From positions 1 to 39,389 of the forward strand of contig CAYTZD010000005.1 in NCBI GenBank assembly GCA_964442345.1: a DNA stretch of 39,389 nucleotides, given 5' to 3'. Every line of letters starts with the position of its first letter. Position 1 is the stretch's first letter. A program made the translations under genes and the position numbers. Source of the DNA: Hippea sp964442345. Its GTDB lineage: Bacteria; Campylobacterota_A; Desulfurellia; Desulfurellales; Hippeaceae. Below, one piece after another: positions 16,534 to 26,172 of this stretch. The notes under the pieces are model-generated. The model saw nothing but the letters and a program-made list of their open reading frames with translations. It had not been told where the DNA came from and made no database searches.

Positions 16534-18882
16534 ATGGCTGATACTGTAAAAATAAAGATAAACGGAAAAGAGTATGAAGCAGGCAAGGATGAAACCATCT
16601 TGCAGGTGGCACGCAGAAACGGCGTATATATACCTGCCATCTGTTATTCTGACAGATTTGGCGCCATAGGTGCTTGTCGTGTATGCGTTGTTGAAATAGT
16701 GGGTATGAAGAAGCCAATGCTATCCTGTGCCGTTAAGGTTAAAGACGGCATGGAAGTGTTGACAGATTCTGAGAAGGTTATAGAAGCAAGAAACAAGGTT
16801 GTCTGGGAGTGGGATAAGTTCCACCCACTTCAGTGTGGTGTTTGTGATAAAAGCGGTGAATGCGATCTTCAGGATGTGAACTATGATTTAAACATTACAA
16901 GCAACCCACTTGAAGAAGAAGCAGATCCTTTGACAGTTCCTAACAGAACTATTCATCATGAATGGAAGATTATTCATCACGATGCCAACTTATGTATTCA
17001 GTGTAGAAGATGTGTTACGATATGTGATAAGGTTGTAAACTTTGGTATTTTGAAACTTGTAAAGAAGGATTGGGGCGGAAAGGAGATAGACACCAAAGAT
17101 GGCAAGCCATTGGATTGCGAATTCTGTGGTCAGTGTGTAAGCATCTGTCCTACGGGTGCAATGAGCAGTAAGCTGTTTAAGTATAAAGCTCGCCCGTGGG
17201 AGATGGAAAAGGTCAGAACAACTTGTCAGTTCTGTTCATCTGGCTGTCAGATGGATTTGAATGTAAAAGATAACAAGGTGCTAAGGGTTACAAGCGAAGA
17301 TTACACGCCAAACATGGCAAACCTGTGTAATCTTGGTAGGTTTAATTACTCTATTATTGAGCCTAAAAATCTTATACCTACTTCTTTCGTTGATGAGAAA
17401 GAGAGCGCTTATGATGATGCTGTTAAGAAGGCAGCAGAGATCTTGAAAGGTTGCAAGCCTGAAGAGATAGCAGCTATATGTGGTGGAAGAGAAACGATTG
17501 AAGATCAGTATGCACTCAAGAGATTCTTCAATAACGCTTTGAAGACAAACAATATTGATTCTGTGGCATCAACCCACATAGCCAAGCTTTACAGGGTCTT
17601 GCCAAAGGGTGTTGCTCCATTCAATAATGTAAGAGATATGGAAGATTGCGATGTTATTCTTGCCTTTGGTGGCGATGTGGCAAATGAGATGCCAAGACTC
17701 GATTGGCAAATAACAAGAAATGTAAAACTGCTTAAAAAATCAAAGCTTGTAAGTGCTTACTGGAGGGATACAAAGATAGATACACTCGGCAGCATTGCTT
17801 TAAGATATGAGCCAGGCAAAGAAGTTGAATTCTTGAATAGCCTGTTTAGCGCTCTTGCTGCTGCTAAGGGTGTTGAGACGAATGTTAAAGGCACGGTTGA
17901 GATAGCAGAAGATGCTGTTAAGACTTTAGCTGATGCCAAAAAGATTGCACTTGTGGTTGGCCAAGAAGCTTTAGAGAGAGCAAATGGCGATGAAGTTGCT
18001 TTGGCTTTATCAAACCTTCTGCTGCTATTCGGTGAGAATGTAAGGCTTTATGCATCAAGTAAGTATAATAACTCGTTTGGATCTCTCTATACAGGCACAA
18101 CCAACGGTTTTGATGTTTATGGGAAGGTATCTGAATTAGGCTTTAGTCTATATGACTTGCCAAAATTGGCAGAAGAAGGAAAGGTCAAGGCATTAGTGCT
18201 TTTAGGTGCTGACCTGTTTGAACTGTTTAGCGATGCAGATGCAGAGAAGATATTTAAGAATACAGACACTATCCTAATCGGTGCATACAAGAATGAGTCA
18301 GCAAAGTACGCCAAGGTTGTTATTCCAATGGCTTCATTTGCAGGTGTCGATGGACATTATGTAAATGTTGAAGGTAAGCTTAATGCAATCAGAAAGGCCA
18401 TTGAAGAAGATAGGACAGCTGGCTATAGGGTTCTTGCAGACATCTCAAAAGAATACGGATACAACCTGCAGATGGGCTATATAAAGAAGATTGCAGAAGG
18501 CAATCCGTTTGAGCTTGAAGGTATTGCAGATAGCTATGCCGATATAAACTCCGTTGTATCCGTAAGCGGAGATATAAAGGGAGTGGTTGTTTACTCTAAA
18601 TTTAGGTCGGGAATCTTCTCATCATTTGGCGAAGGCGCAAGTATTGCATCGAGCGAGCCTTTGCTTGAAATGAACCCTGAAGATGCTCAATCCTTGGGTT
18701 TAGAAGATGGTTCATTGGCAAAGGTAGAAGGTGAAGGAAGCCTGACATTAAAGGTTAAGATTGATGAGAAGATGCCTAAGGGTTATGTGGCTGTTCCACT
18801 GTGGTATGATGGTTATAACGCTTATAATCTAAGTGGGTCTTTAAATAACCTATTTAGTGCAAAAATTACGAAGGGTGAGTAG
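16534..18882 (+). CDS. nuoG: NADH-quinone oxidoreductase subunit G
   Basis: Large iron-sulfur subunit of the complex I peripheral arm, 782 residues. Visible clusters in order: [2Fe-2S] (CYSDRFGAIGACRVC with a later C near 65), the His-ligated [4Fe-4S] (HPLQCGVCDKSGECDLQD, about 90-105), a ferredoxin-like pair (CIQCRRCVTICDKV; CEFCGQCVSICPTGAM, about 155-215), and the extra N7 cluster (CQFCSSGCQMDL with a later C, about 230-265). The rest is a molybdopterin-oxidoreductase-like domain, in complex I not thought to bind the cofactor. In ordinary complex I, electrons arrive from NADH via NuoF and NuoE. As both are absent from this operon, NuoG is probably the entry point for another donor, plausibly ferredoxin; this is inference. 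Confidence 0.95.
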   Translation: MADTVKIKINGKEYEAGKDETILQVARRNGVYIPAICYSDRFGAIGACRVCVVEIVGMKKPMLSCAVKVKDGMEVLTDSEKVIEARNKVVWEWDKFHPLQCGVCDKSGECDLQDVNYDLNITSNPLEEEADPLTVPNRTIHHEWKIIHHDANLCIQCRRCVTICDKVVNFGILKLVKKDWGGKEIDTKDGKPLDCEFCGQCVSICPTGAMSSKLFKYKARPWEMEKVRTTCQFCSSGCQMDLNVKDNKVLRVTSEDYTPNMANLCNLGRFNYSIIEPKNLIPTSFVDEKESAYDDAVKKAAEILKGCKPEEIAAICGGRETIEDQYALKRFFNNALKTNNIDSVASTHIAKLYRVLPKGVAPFNNVRDMEDCDVILAFGGDVANEMPRLDWQITRNVKLLKKSKLVSAYWRDTKIDTLGSIALRYEPGKEVEFLNSLFSALAAAKGVETNVKGTVEIAEDAVKTLADAKKIALVVGQEALERANGDEVALALSNLLLLFGENVRLYASSKYNNSFGSLYTGTTNGFDVYGKVSELGFSLYDLPKLAEEGKVKALVLLGADLFELFSDADAEKIFKNTDTILIGAYKNESAKYAKVVIPMASFAGVDGHYVNVEGKLNAIRKAIEEDRTAGYRVLADISKEYGYNLQMGYIKKIAEGNPFELEGIADSYADINSVVSVSGDIKGVVVYSKFRSGIFSSFGEGASIASSEPLLEMNPEDAQSLGLEDGSLAKVEGEGSLTLKVKIDEKMPKGYVAVPLWYDGYNAYNLSGSLNNLFSAKITKGE

Positions 18883-18884
18883 CT

Positions 18885-19877
18885 ATGGAAGTATTAATAG
18901 CGTTAGTGAAATTTGTGGTGATGTTTGCTATCTTGGGTATTTACGGTATGTATGTTGTCTGGTACGAAAGAAAGGTGCTGGGTCACATTCAGCAAAGAAG
19001 AGGTCCAAAGAGGGTTGGCTGGCACGGTCTATTACAGCCTATTGCCGACACTATAAAGACTTTGTTTAAAGAAGATGTTATACCTAATAGAGTTGATAAA
19101 GCTCTCTTCTGGGTTTCTCCTGTTATAGCTACAGCATTGCCATTTGCAGCAGCTATTGCTATACCGTTTGGACCACCTATTCATTTATCAAACGGACATT
19201 TATTTCACCTAAGGGTATTCCACTCAAATGTGGATATTTTGTATATCCTTGCAATGTTGGGTCTTGCATCTTTTGGTGTTTTGACTGCTGGTGTGGCATC
19301 AGGTGGAAGTAAATACTCTTTCTTGGGTTCACAAAGGGAAGCTGCACAGGTTGTAAGCTATGAAGCAATCTTGGCTTTGGCTTTATTGAACCCGATTTTG
19401 ATGGCACACTCACTGAATCTTGATAAGATAGTTGAAGCACAGAGGCATCTCTGGTTTGTATTTTATCAGCCTGTTGCCTTTGTAGCTTTTGTAATAGCTA
19501 TGATTGCAGCTACTGCAAGGGTCCCATTTGACTTGCCAGAAGCAGAGCCAGAGCTTGTTGCAGGACATTTAACAGAATTTTCAGGATTTAGAATGGGCGT
19601 ATTTTTCTTCGGTCAGTATATTAGTATATTTGTTGTATCGGCTTTGGCAGCAATAGTATTCTTAGGAGGATGGAGCGGACCCATACTTCCCGGTTTTGTA
19701 TGGTATTGGATAAAGGTTTTTGCTTTTATCTTTATGTTTACATGGTTCTGGGGTACATTCCCAAGATACAGGTACGACCAGCTTATGAATATAGCCTGGA
19801 AAACCCTGCTGCCTTTAATGGTTCTGAATATCCTTTGGACGGGATTTGCTTTGGCAGTGGGTTTACCAGTTTTGTAG
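18885..19877 (+). CDS. nuoH: NADH-quinone oxidoreductase subunit H
   Basis: Membrane subunit that joins the peripheral arm to the proton-pumping arm and lines the quinone tunnel. The 330 residues carry about eight hydrophobic segments. The family marks are VVWYERKVLGHIQQRRGPKR in the first loop, the acidic loop RVPFDLPEAEPELVAGHLTE around residue 208, and FPRYRYDQLMNIAWK near the C-terminus. It starts 2 bases after nuoG. Confidence 0.97.
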   Translation: MEVLIALVKFVVMFAILGIYGMYVVWYERKVLGHIQQRRGPKRVGWHGLLQPIADTIKTLFKEDVIPNRVDKALFWVSPVIATALPFAAAIAIPFGPPIHLSNGHLFHLRVFHSNVDILYILAMLGLASFGVLTAGVASGGSKYSFLGSQREAAQVVSYEAILALALLNPILMAHSLNLDKIVEAQRHLWFVFYQPVAFVAFVIAMIAATARVPFDLPEAEPELVAGHLTEFSGFRMGVFFFGQYISIFVVSALAAIVFLGGWSGPILPGFVWYWIKVFAFIFMFTWFWGTFPRYRYDQLMNIAWKTLLPLMVLNILWTGFALAVGLPVL

Positions 19878-19890
19878 GAGGAAAGGTGCT

Positions 19891-20310
19891 ATGTTATTTA
19901 ACGATTTAAGAAAAGGCTTGAGCGTAACAATAAAATATCTGTTTAAACGGCCTGTTACATGTCTGTATCCTGATGAGAGATTAGAAGTGCCTGAGCGCGG
20001 CAGATGGTTGCACAAGCTTGAGACATTTGAGGATAGCGGAAAGATAAAATGTATAGACTGCGGTCTTTGTGAAAGGGTCTGTCCTTCTAAGTGTATAAAG
20101 ATTACGCCTGTTGAAAACGAAGACCACACAAAGAACGCAGCAGAATACGAAATAGATTTAGGCAGATGTCTGTTCTGTGGTTTGTGTGTTGAAGTTTGTC
20201 CTGAATTGGCATTAAGCATGACCGATGTATATGAACTTGCTGAATATGATAGGGAGAAGTTTGTCTATACAAAAGAGCAGCTGTTAAACACAAAAACTAA
20301 AAAAGGGTGA
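19891..20310 (+). CDS. nuoI: NADH-quinone oxidoreductase subunit I
   Basis: Ferredoxin-like subunit with two [4Fe-4S] clusters (N6a, N6b) that pass electrons from NuoG to NuoB. The cluster motifs are CIDCGLCERVCPSKC and CLFCGLCVEVCPE. I start at ATG 19891 after AGGAGG, giving 139 residues. A longer reading frame from 19846 would run back through the end of nuoH and is unlikely. It sits between nuoH and nuoJ. Confidence 0.96.
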   Translation: MLFNDLRKGLSVTIKYLFKRPVTCLYPDERLEVPERGRWLHKLETFEDSGKIKCIDCGLCERVCPSKCIKITPVENEDHTKNAAEYEIDLGRCLFCGLCVEVCPELALSMTDVYELAEYDREKFVYTKEQLLNTKTKKG

Positions 20311-20315
20311 TAGAG

Positions 20316-20819
20316 ATGGAAGCGTTAGTATTTTACATTATAGCTTTTATGACCGTTGTTGGAGCCTTAGGGGTGCTTTTAAGCAAGAACCCTTACAGGG
20401 CTGCCCTATTTATGGTTCTTGCATTTTTCGGTATAGCAGGCCTGTTTGTGATGCTTCATGCTCAGTTTAACGCAATGCTTCAGCTTATTGTTTATGCCGG
20501 AGCGATTGCTGTAATGATCACACTCACAATGATGGTTATGGACAGAAGAGCGATATCGGGTTTAAAAAGATTTAATCCTCAATGGTTTTGGCCTGCTATG
20601 ATAGGTGCTGGATTGCTTGCCGACTTGGTTTTGCTTGCTCTTAAATTCCATATTAGTACTGAGAATGCAGGTAAAAATCTTGCAATAAACGGCAGCAATA
20701 CTCAGCTTATAGGTGAAGTTCTATTTAAACAATACTTGTTGCCCTTCGAAATAACGGCTATTATTTTGCTAATTGCATTGCTTGGTGCCGTTGTGTTGAC
20801 CAAAAGGGATATAAAGTAA
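20316..20819 (+). CDS. nuoJ: NADH-quinone oxidoreductase subunit J
   Basis: Membrane subunit of 167 residues with five hydrophobic segments. The third, with the pi-bulge region LIVYAGAIAVMITLTMMVM, is the recognised family mark. ATG 20316 is preferred because AGGG lies 8 bases before it; GTG 20307 is an alternative that would overlap nuoI by 4 bases and add three residues. Confidence 0.94.
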   Translation: MEALVFYIIAFMTVVGALGVLLSKNPYRAALFMVLAFFGIAGLFVMLHAQFNAMLQLIVYAGAIAVMITLTMMVMDRRAISGLKRFNPQWFWPAMIGAGLLADLVLLALKFHISTENAGKNLAINGSNTQLIGEVLFKQYLLPFEITAIILLIALLGAVVLTKRDIK

Positions 20820-20829
20820 GGGGGTTGAA

Positions 20830-21126
20830 ATGTTAACTCAGTACATGGTTGTCTCGGCACTGTTGATTGCGATAGGTGCTACAGGTGTGATGATAAGAAG
20901 AAACTTTATGATTGTTTTGATGTCATTGGAGATTATGATAAACGGTGCAGGTCTTCTGCTTATAGTTATGTCTTACTATATCGGTAATGTTTCGGGTCAG
21001 GTTATGTTTCTGTTTGTAGCTGCTGTAGCTGCAAGTGAAACAGCCGTTGGCCTTGCAATAGCCGTTATGATGTATAAAAGGAAAAAGAGCGTTGATATTA
21101 ACGACTTCTCAATTTTAAGAAAGTAG
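20830..21126 (+). CDS. nuoK: NADH-quinone oxidoreductase subunit K
   Basis: Small antiporter-like MrpC homologue, 98 residues and three transmembrane helices. The glutamates needed for proton transfer are present in MSLEIMINGAGLLL and AASETAVGLAIAVMMYK. Normal length and position. Confidence 0.97.
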   Translation: MLTQYMVVSALLIAIGATGVMIRRNFMIVLMSLEIMINGAGLLLIVMSYYIGNVSGQVMFLFVAAVAASETAVGLAIAVMMYKRKKSVDINDFSILRK

Positions 21127-21138
21127 AGGGGTAAGGCA

Positions 21139-23037
21139 ATGAAGGTAATATTACTATTCGTTATTCTGACACCGCTTATAGGTTTCTTAATCAACGGCTT
21201 ATTTGGTAAGTGGACGAAGCCTGTAGCGGGTATAATAGCAGCATCTGCTTTGGGTATCTCATTTATATTGGGACTGTTTCCTATCTGGTCTGTTTTACAT
21301 GGCCATATAGTTGAATTTACATACTTCACATGGATGCCTTTTAAGGAAGTTGAGGTTCCCTTTGGCTTAAGAGTGGACTATATAAGTGCGATAATGCTGT
21401 TTGTTGTTACATTTGTCTCCTGGATGATTCACATCTATTCAAATGGATATATGGCAGGAGACAAAGGATACGCACGATACTTTGCCTATCTCAACCTGTT
21501 CGTTACAGCAATGTTGATCCTTGTTCTTGGAAATAACTATCTGTTGATGTTTGTCGGTTGGGAAGGCGTTGGTCTTGCATCCTATCTGTTAATCGGTTTC
21601 TGGTATGAAAAGGATACGGCTGCAGATGCAGGTGAGAAGGCATTTGTGGTTAACAGGATTGGTGATGCCGGTTTTACAATCGGAGTTCTTTTCCTTATTT
21701 ATTACTTTGGAAGCGTAACATATGCTGATGTTTTTCCAAGAGTAGAAGAGGTTTTAGGCTATGGTTCGTTCGGTGCAACAGTTATAGGTCTTGCTCTATT
21801 CTTGGGTGCTGTTGGTAAATCTGCTCAGTTCCCGTTGTATATATGGCTAACTGATGCTATGGAAGGTCCAACACCTGTTTCATCTTTGATTCATGCTGCT
21901 ACGATGGTTACAGCAGGTGTTTATATGGTTGCAAGGTCTAATGCAATCTTTTCTATAGCTCCTATAGCTCAAGAAGTTGTTGCAAGCGTGGGTGCATTTA
22001 CGGCATTCTATGCAGCAACAATGGCGCTTACACATAAAGACATCAAGAGAATTCTTGCTTACTCAACACTGTCTCAGCTTGGATACATGTTTATAGGTGT
22101 TGGTGTGGGTGCATACTGGACAGGTATGTTCCACCTTATGACACATGCTTTCTTTAAAGGTTTACTCTTCCTTGGAGCTGGTGCAGTTATGCACTCAATG
22201 AGAGGACTTCTCTCAATCGACTTAATGGGTAATCTAAGAAAGTATATGCCACAAACAGCTATTTTAATGGTTATAGCTTCGCTTGCTATATCTGGTATTC
22301 CACCATTTGCAGGTTTCTTCTCTAAGGACGCAATACTTGCATCAGCATTGGAGATGGGACATCCTTTTATCTGGATAGTTGGAGAGATAACGGCATTTAT
22401 GACAGCTTTCTATATGTTTAGATTTGTGTTTAGTGTATTTTATGGAGAAGAAAAGGTAGAAGGATTGTATCACGATTTGCATACACACGAAGCACCACCG
22501 GTTATGACTATACCTATGTGGGTTCTTGGAATACTCTCTATAGTTGGTGGTTGGGTAGGTATAAAGTTTGGCGGACATATACCATTTGAGTGGTTTGTAG
22601 CCCATACTGCTCCAACAACAGAAGTTGCCCATGAAGCTCACTATTCTGAAGCTCTGCTTATGGGAATCTCTGTAACAATGGGTGTTGCAGGTATTCTTAC
22701 GGCTTGGGCTATATACATCAAAAAGATTATTACAGCAGACAAGATTGCAAGTATGTTCAAGCCGATATACACACTGCTTGCAAACACTTACTATGTTGAT
22801 GAATTTGTATATTGCTGCATTGTTAAGCCATTCTGGTGGGTATCAAGAAACTTCTTATGGAAGATTGTTGATGTTATCCTTATAGATAAAGGTATGGTTG
22901 ACGGTGCTGGTTGGATAGCTGGCAGGGTAGGAAAAGGTTTTAGGCTTATGCAAACAGGATTTGTAAACAACTATGCATACTGGATAAGCTTGGGAATAGT
23001 TATCCTAAGTGGTTGGTATCTTGTTAAAATTATTTAG
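21139..23037 (+). CDS. nuoL: NADH-quinone oxidoreductase subunit L
   Basis: Distal antiporter-like proton-pumping subunit, 632 residues. It carries the long C-terminal extension that forms the lateral helix along the membrane arm. Motifs include the conserved glutamate in MFVGWEGVGLASYLLIGFW and the lysine in GAVGKSAQFPLYIWL. Further on are AMEGPTPVSSLIHAATMV and HKDIKRILAYSTLSQLGYMF. The separation from NuoM and NuoN is shown by the C-terminal region from about 500 (YVDEFVYCCIVKPFWW), absent in the other two. Confidence 0.96.
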   Translation: MKVILLFVILTPLIGFLINGLFGKWTKPVAGIIAASALGISFILGLFPIWSVLHGHIVEFTYFTWMPFKEVEVPFGLRVDYISAIMLFVVTFVSWMIHIYSNGYMAGDKGYARYFAYLNLFVTAMLILVLGNNYLLMFVGWEGVGLASYLLIGFWYEKDTAADAGEKAFVVNRIGDAGFTIGVLFLIYYFGSVTYADVFPRVEEVLGYGSFGATVIGLALFLGAVGKSAQFPLYIWLTDAMEGPTPVSSLIHAATMVTAGVYMVARSNAIFSIAPIAQEVVASVGAFTAFYAATMALTHKDIKRILAYSTLSQLGYMFIGVGVGAYWTGMFHLMTHAFFKGLLFLGAGAVMHSMRGLLSIDLMGNLRKYMPQTAILMVIASLAISGIPPFAGFFSKDAILASALEMGHPFIWIVGEITAFMTAFYMFRFVFSVFYGEEKVEGLYHDLHTHEAPPVMTIPMWVLGILSIVGGWVGIKFGGHIPFEWFVAHTAPTTEVAHEAHYSEALLMGISVTMGVAGILTAWAIYIKKIITADKIASMFKPIYTLLANTYYVDEFVYCCIVKPFWWVSRNFLWKIVDVILIDKGMVDGAGWIAGRVGKGFRLMQTGFVNNYAYWISLGIVILSGWYLVKII

Positions 23038-23053
23038 TTAAGGAGTAGGGCTT

Positions 23054-24619
23054 ATGAATGAGCTGCATTTTCCGATTTTAACGACGGTAACCTTCTTACC
23101 GTTGATCGGTGCTTTTATAGTGGCACTGATTAATGAGAAGAATGAAAATCTTATTAGATATGTTACCTTCGGTTTTCTTGTGTTGGATTTTATAATTTCG
23201 CTGCCTTTGTTGCTCTATTTTGACCCATCTACATGGCACATGCAGTTTGTTGAGAGAGTGCCATGGATAAAATCGTTGGGTTTTCAATATTATGTTGGTG
23301 TTGATGGTATAAGCTTATGGCTTGTGCTTCTGACAACATTCTTGTCACCTTTGGCTCAGCTTTCCACATGGAAGGCTATAGATAAAAAAGTAAAATTGTT
23401 CAATATTGTAATACTTTTAATGCAAACAGGTATGCTGGGAGTATTCATCTCCCTTGATATGTTCCTATTCTATGTATTCTGGGAAGTTCAGCTGATACCT
23501 ATGTATCTGATGATAGGTATCTGGGGTGGTCCAAACAGGGTATTTGCAACGATGAAGTTCTTCCTTTACACATTTGCTGGTAGTGTTTTGATGATGGTTG
23601 CTATTATGGCGCTTTACTTCTTACACCATCACTTCACTGGCACATATACAACAGATATAGTTAAATTAGCGGAAACTCCACTTCCACACCATCTACAGTT
23701 GTGGCTGTTCTTGGCTTTCTTTATAGCATTTGCAATCAAGGTTCCAATGTGGCCGTTCCATACATGGTTGCCTTGGGCACACGTAGAAGCACCAACGGCT
23801 GGTTCTGTCATTCTTGCTGGTATATTGCTTAAGATGGGAACCTACGGTTTCTTAAGATTCAACCTGCCAATGTTCCCAGATATGAGCCATGCTTTTGCAC
23901 TTCTTGTAATTATCCTATCTATAATCGGCATCTTCTATGGTGCATTCGTGGCTATGGTTCAGCCTGATATCAAAAAGCTTGTTGCTTACTCATCTGTTTC
24001 TCACTTGGGTTATTCAATGTTGGGTATGTTTGCTTTAACTCAAACCGGCATCGAAGGTTCTATACTTCAGATGATAAACCACGGAATTTCAACAGGCGCC
24101 TTGTTCCTTTTGGTGGGTATAGTGTATGAGAGAAGACATACAAGGTTAATCTCTGAATATGGTGGATTGGCTTCTCTTGTTCCTGTGTATGCAACATTCT
24201 TTATGATATTTACGCTCTCTTCTATAGCTGTTCCTGCCACAAACGGCTTTATAGGCGAGTTTATGATACTGCTTGGAGCATTCATGAGAAAACCGATATA
24301 CGGTATAATCGTGGCATTCGGCGGACTTTTCTCAGCTGTTTACATGCTTACGATGTACAAAAGAGTATTCTTTAATAAGGTTACAAATCCTAAGAATCTT
24401 GGATTGCCAGATATGACAATAAGGGAATGGCTATATCTTGTGCCGTTGTTGGTATTTGTATTCTGGATAGGTATATACCCACGCCCATTCTTATCAAAGA
24501 TGAGGGTATCTGTAGAACATCTGCTTAAGCAGGTAAATAGAACCACTGTAAGCGTTAATATGCCTATGCATCATCAAGATGTTTCATTAGTTAAAACAGT
24601 GGTTGTTAAAAAAGGTTAA
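23054..24619 (+). CDS. nuoM: NADH-quinone oxidoreductase subunit M
   Basis: Middle antiporter-like proton-pumping subunit, 521 residues and about 14 transmembrane helices. The glutamate helix reads FYVFWEVQLIPMYLMIGIWG, and the lysine helix IKVPMWPFHTWLPWAHVEAP is followed by GSVILAGILLKMGTYGFLRF. The third mark is QPDIKKLVAYSSVSHLGY. The C-terminal tail after the last helix (about 480-521) is rich in His and Val and looks variable. Confidence 0.96.
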   Translation: MNELHFPILTTVTFLPLIGAFIVALINEKNENLIRYVTFGFLVLDFIISLPLLLYFDPSTWHMQFVERVPWIKSLGFQYYVGVDGISLWLVLLTTFLSPLAQLSTWKAIDKKVKLFNIVILLMQTGMLGVFISLDMFLFYVFWEVQLIPMYLMIGIWGGPNRVFATMKFFLYTFAGSVLMMVAIMALYFLHHHFTGTYTTDIVKLAETPLPHHLQLWLFLAFFIAFAIKVPMWPFHTWLPWAHVEAPTAGSVILAGILLKMGTYGFLRFNLPMFPDMSHAFALLVIILSIIGIFYGAFVAMVQPDIKKLVAYSSVSHLGYSMLGMFALTQTGIEGSILQMINHGISTGALFLLVGIVYERRHTRLISEYGGLASLVPVYATFFMIFTLSSIAVPATNGFIGEFMILLGAFMRKPIYGIIVAFGGLFSAVYMLTMYKRVFFNKVTNPKNLGLPDMTIREWLYLVPLLVFVFWIGIYPRPFLSKMRVSVEHLLKQVNRTTVSVNMPMHHQDVSLVKTVVVKKG

Positions 24620-24633
24620 AGGGGAGTTGAAAG

Positions 24634-26088
24634 ATGAATATCGCAATGGTGTATTCACTGAATGATTTAGTAGCAATTATACCTGAACTTATACTTGCAG
24701 GATTTGCCTTTGCAATTCTGTTGATTGACTTATGGCTCCCTGAGAGAATGAAGTCTTTAAACGGATTATTGGCTCTATTTGGAGTTGTCTTCTCTTTTGC
24801 AAGTGTCGTTATGATGTATGACAAAAACTTAACGGCATTCAACAATATGATAGTGATGGATAAGGCAAGCAACTTTGCAAATGTTATTATGTTGCTTACA
24901 GCATTTGTTGCCATTGTTATGAGCTTTGACTTTTTAAAGAGAGAAGATATAAATCTCGGTGAGTACTATGAAGTCTTGCTCTTTTCTATCGTAGCTATGC
25001 AGATACTTGCATCAACCTATAATCTTATCGTGATGTTTATAGCTGTTGAGACGCTTTCAATTGGTATGTATATCCTAACCGGTTTCCTAAGAAACAAAGA
25101 TGAAAGCGTTGAAGGTGCAATGAAGTATTTTATTCTTGGATCCTTTGCTTCAACTTTCCTTGTTTTGGGTATAGGTCTTTTCTATGGCCTGTTTGGCAGT
25201 GTTGATTTAAACACAATTAAGGCATCCTTGTCTTCTACTTCAGCATTCTATAAGTATATATCAATACTTGCATTTCTGTTTGTGTTCGTTGGATTTGGAT
25301 TTAAGATTGCATCTTTCCCATTCCATTCTTGGACACCTGATGTTTACGCATCTGCACCCACACCGATGAGTGCATTCATGTCGGTTGCTCCTAAAGCTGC
25401 AAGTTTCTTGGCTTTGTTGAGATTCCTTGTTGTTGGTCTTGGTCCTATTGAGATACACTGGACAAAGGTTTTGTGGGTTATAGCTGTTCTTACCATGACA
25501 TTCGGTAACACGGTTGCTCTGTGGCAGAAAGATTTAAAGAGACTGTTGGGTTATTCTTCAATTGCTCATGCTGGCTATATGCTGGTTGGTATAACGGCTG
25601 CAAATGAGCTTGGATACGGTTCTGTAATGTTCTATCTGTTTGGATATCTCTTTATGAACTTGGGTGCTTTCGCAGTTGCCGAGTTTATAAGCCAGAAAGA
25701 AGATAGAGGAACAGAGATAGCAAACCTAAGAGGGTTTGGTTATAAGTATCCATTAATAGGCGCTGCAATGCTTGTCTTTATGTTCTGTCTTGCTGGTGTG
25801 CCACCAACGGTTGGATTTGTAGGTAAGTACTATCTCTTCTCTGCAGCGGTAAAAGCTCATCTTTACTGGCTTGCTGTTATCGGTGTTATAAATAGCGCCA
25901 TCTCTGCATACTTCTATTTAAGCGTTATCGTTACGATGTATATGAAGGGCGATGCAGAAGAGAAGATCGAAGTATTCAATAGCGTGCCTGTGAAGGCTGT
26001 TATATTCGTTATGGCTATAGCCGTTCTCTATATTGGAATCTTCCCAAGCCAGTTCCTTGATATGGCTTTGAAATCAATACCTTTCTAA
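24634..26088 (+). CDS. nuoN: NADH-quinone oxidoreductase subunit N
   Basis: Third antiporter-like proton-pumping subunit, 484 residues, last gene of the operon. Marks are MFIAVETLSIGMYILTGFLR, KIASFPFHSWTPDVYASAP, and QKDLKRLLGYSSIAHAGYML. The start at 24634 has a GGGGAG ribosome site; ATG 24646 is possible but less well placed. A hairpin terminator follows the stop. Confidence 0.96.
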   Translation: MNIAMVYSLNDLVAIIPELILAGFAFAILLIDLWLPERMKSLNGLLALFGVVFSFASVVMMYDKNLTAFNNMIVMDKASNFANVIMLLTAFVAIVMSFDFLKREDINLGEYYEVLLFSIVAMQILASTYNLIVMFIAVETLSIGMYILTGFLRNKDESVEGAMKYFILGSFASTFLVLGIGLFYGLFGSVDLNTIKASLSSTSAFYKYISILAFLFVFVGFGFKIASFPFHSWTPDVYASAPTPMSAFMSVAPKAASFLALLRFLVVGLGPIEIHWTKVLWVIAVLTMTFGNTVALWQKDLKRLLGYSSIAHAGYMLVGITAANELGYGSVMFYLFGYLFMNLGAFAVAEFISQKEDRGTEIANLRGFGYKYPLIGAAMLVFMFCLAGVPPTVGFVGKYYLFSAAVKAHLYWLAVIGVINSAISAYFYLSVIVTMYMKGDAEEKIEVFNSVPVKAVIFVMAIAVLYIGIFPSQFLDMALKSIPF

Positions 26089-26094
26089 TAGGGT

Positions 26095-26125
26095 AAAGGG
26101 GGATTATCTCCCTTTGCTCTTTTTC
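26095..26125 (+). terminator. Intrinsic terminator after nuoN
   Basis: AAAGGGGGA (26095-26103) can pair with TCTCCCTTT (26107-26115), with one G-U pair and a tight loop, and is followed by GCTCTTTTTC. The tail runs into the -35 box of the next promoter. Confidence 0.65.
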
Positions 26126-26154
26126 TTGACAATCATAACAGCTTCCATAATAAT
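26126..26154 (+). promoter_or_regulatory. Probable promoter of the argD-comEC operon
   Basis: A perfect TTGACA (26126-26131) is followed after 17 bases by AATAAT (26149-26154). It lies directly downstream of the nuo terminator. The start codon of argD follows GGGAGAGGGAG at 26173. Confidence 0.6.
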
Positions 26155-26172
26155 AAGGGAGAGGGAGCAAAA

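Noticed and set aside
16509..16545. Possible hidden nuoE/nuoF remnant between nuoD and nuoG
   Set aside because: The gap is 12 bases and neither gene shows fused NuoE/NuoF motifs, so nothing is hidden there.
18857..19069. Plus-strand frame overlapping the nuoG/nuoH junction
   Set aside because: It is an out-of-frame reading of the conserved nuoH start and lacks its own features.
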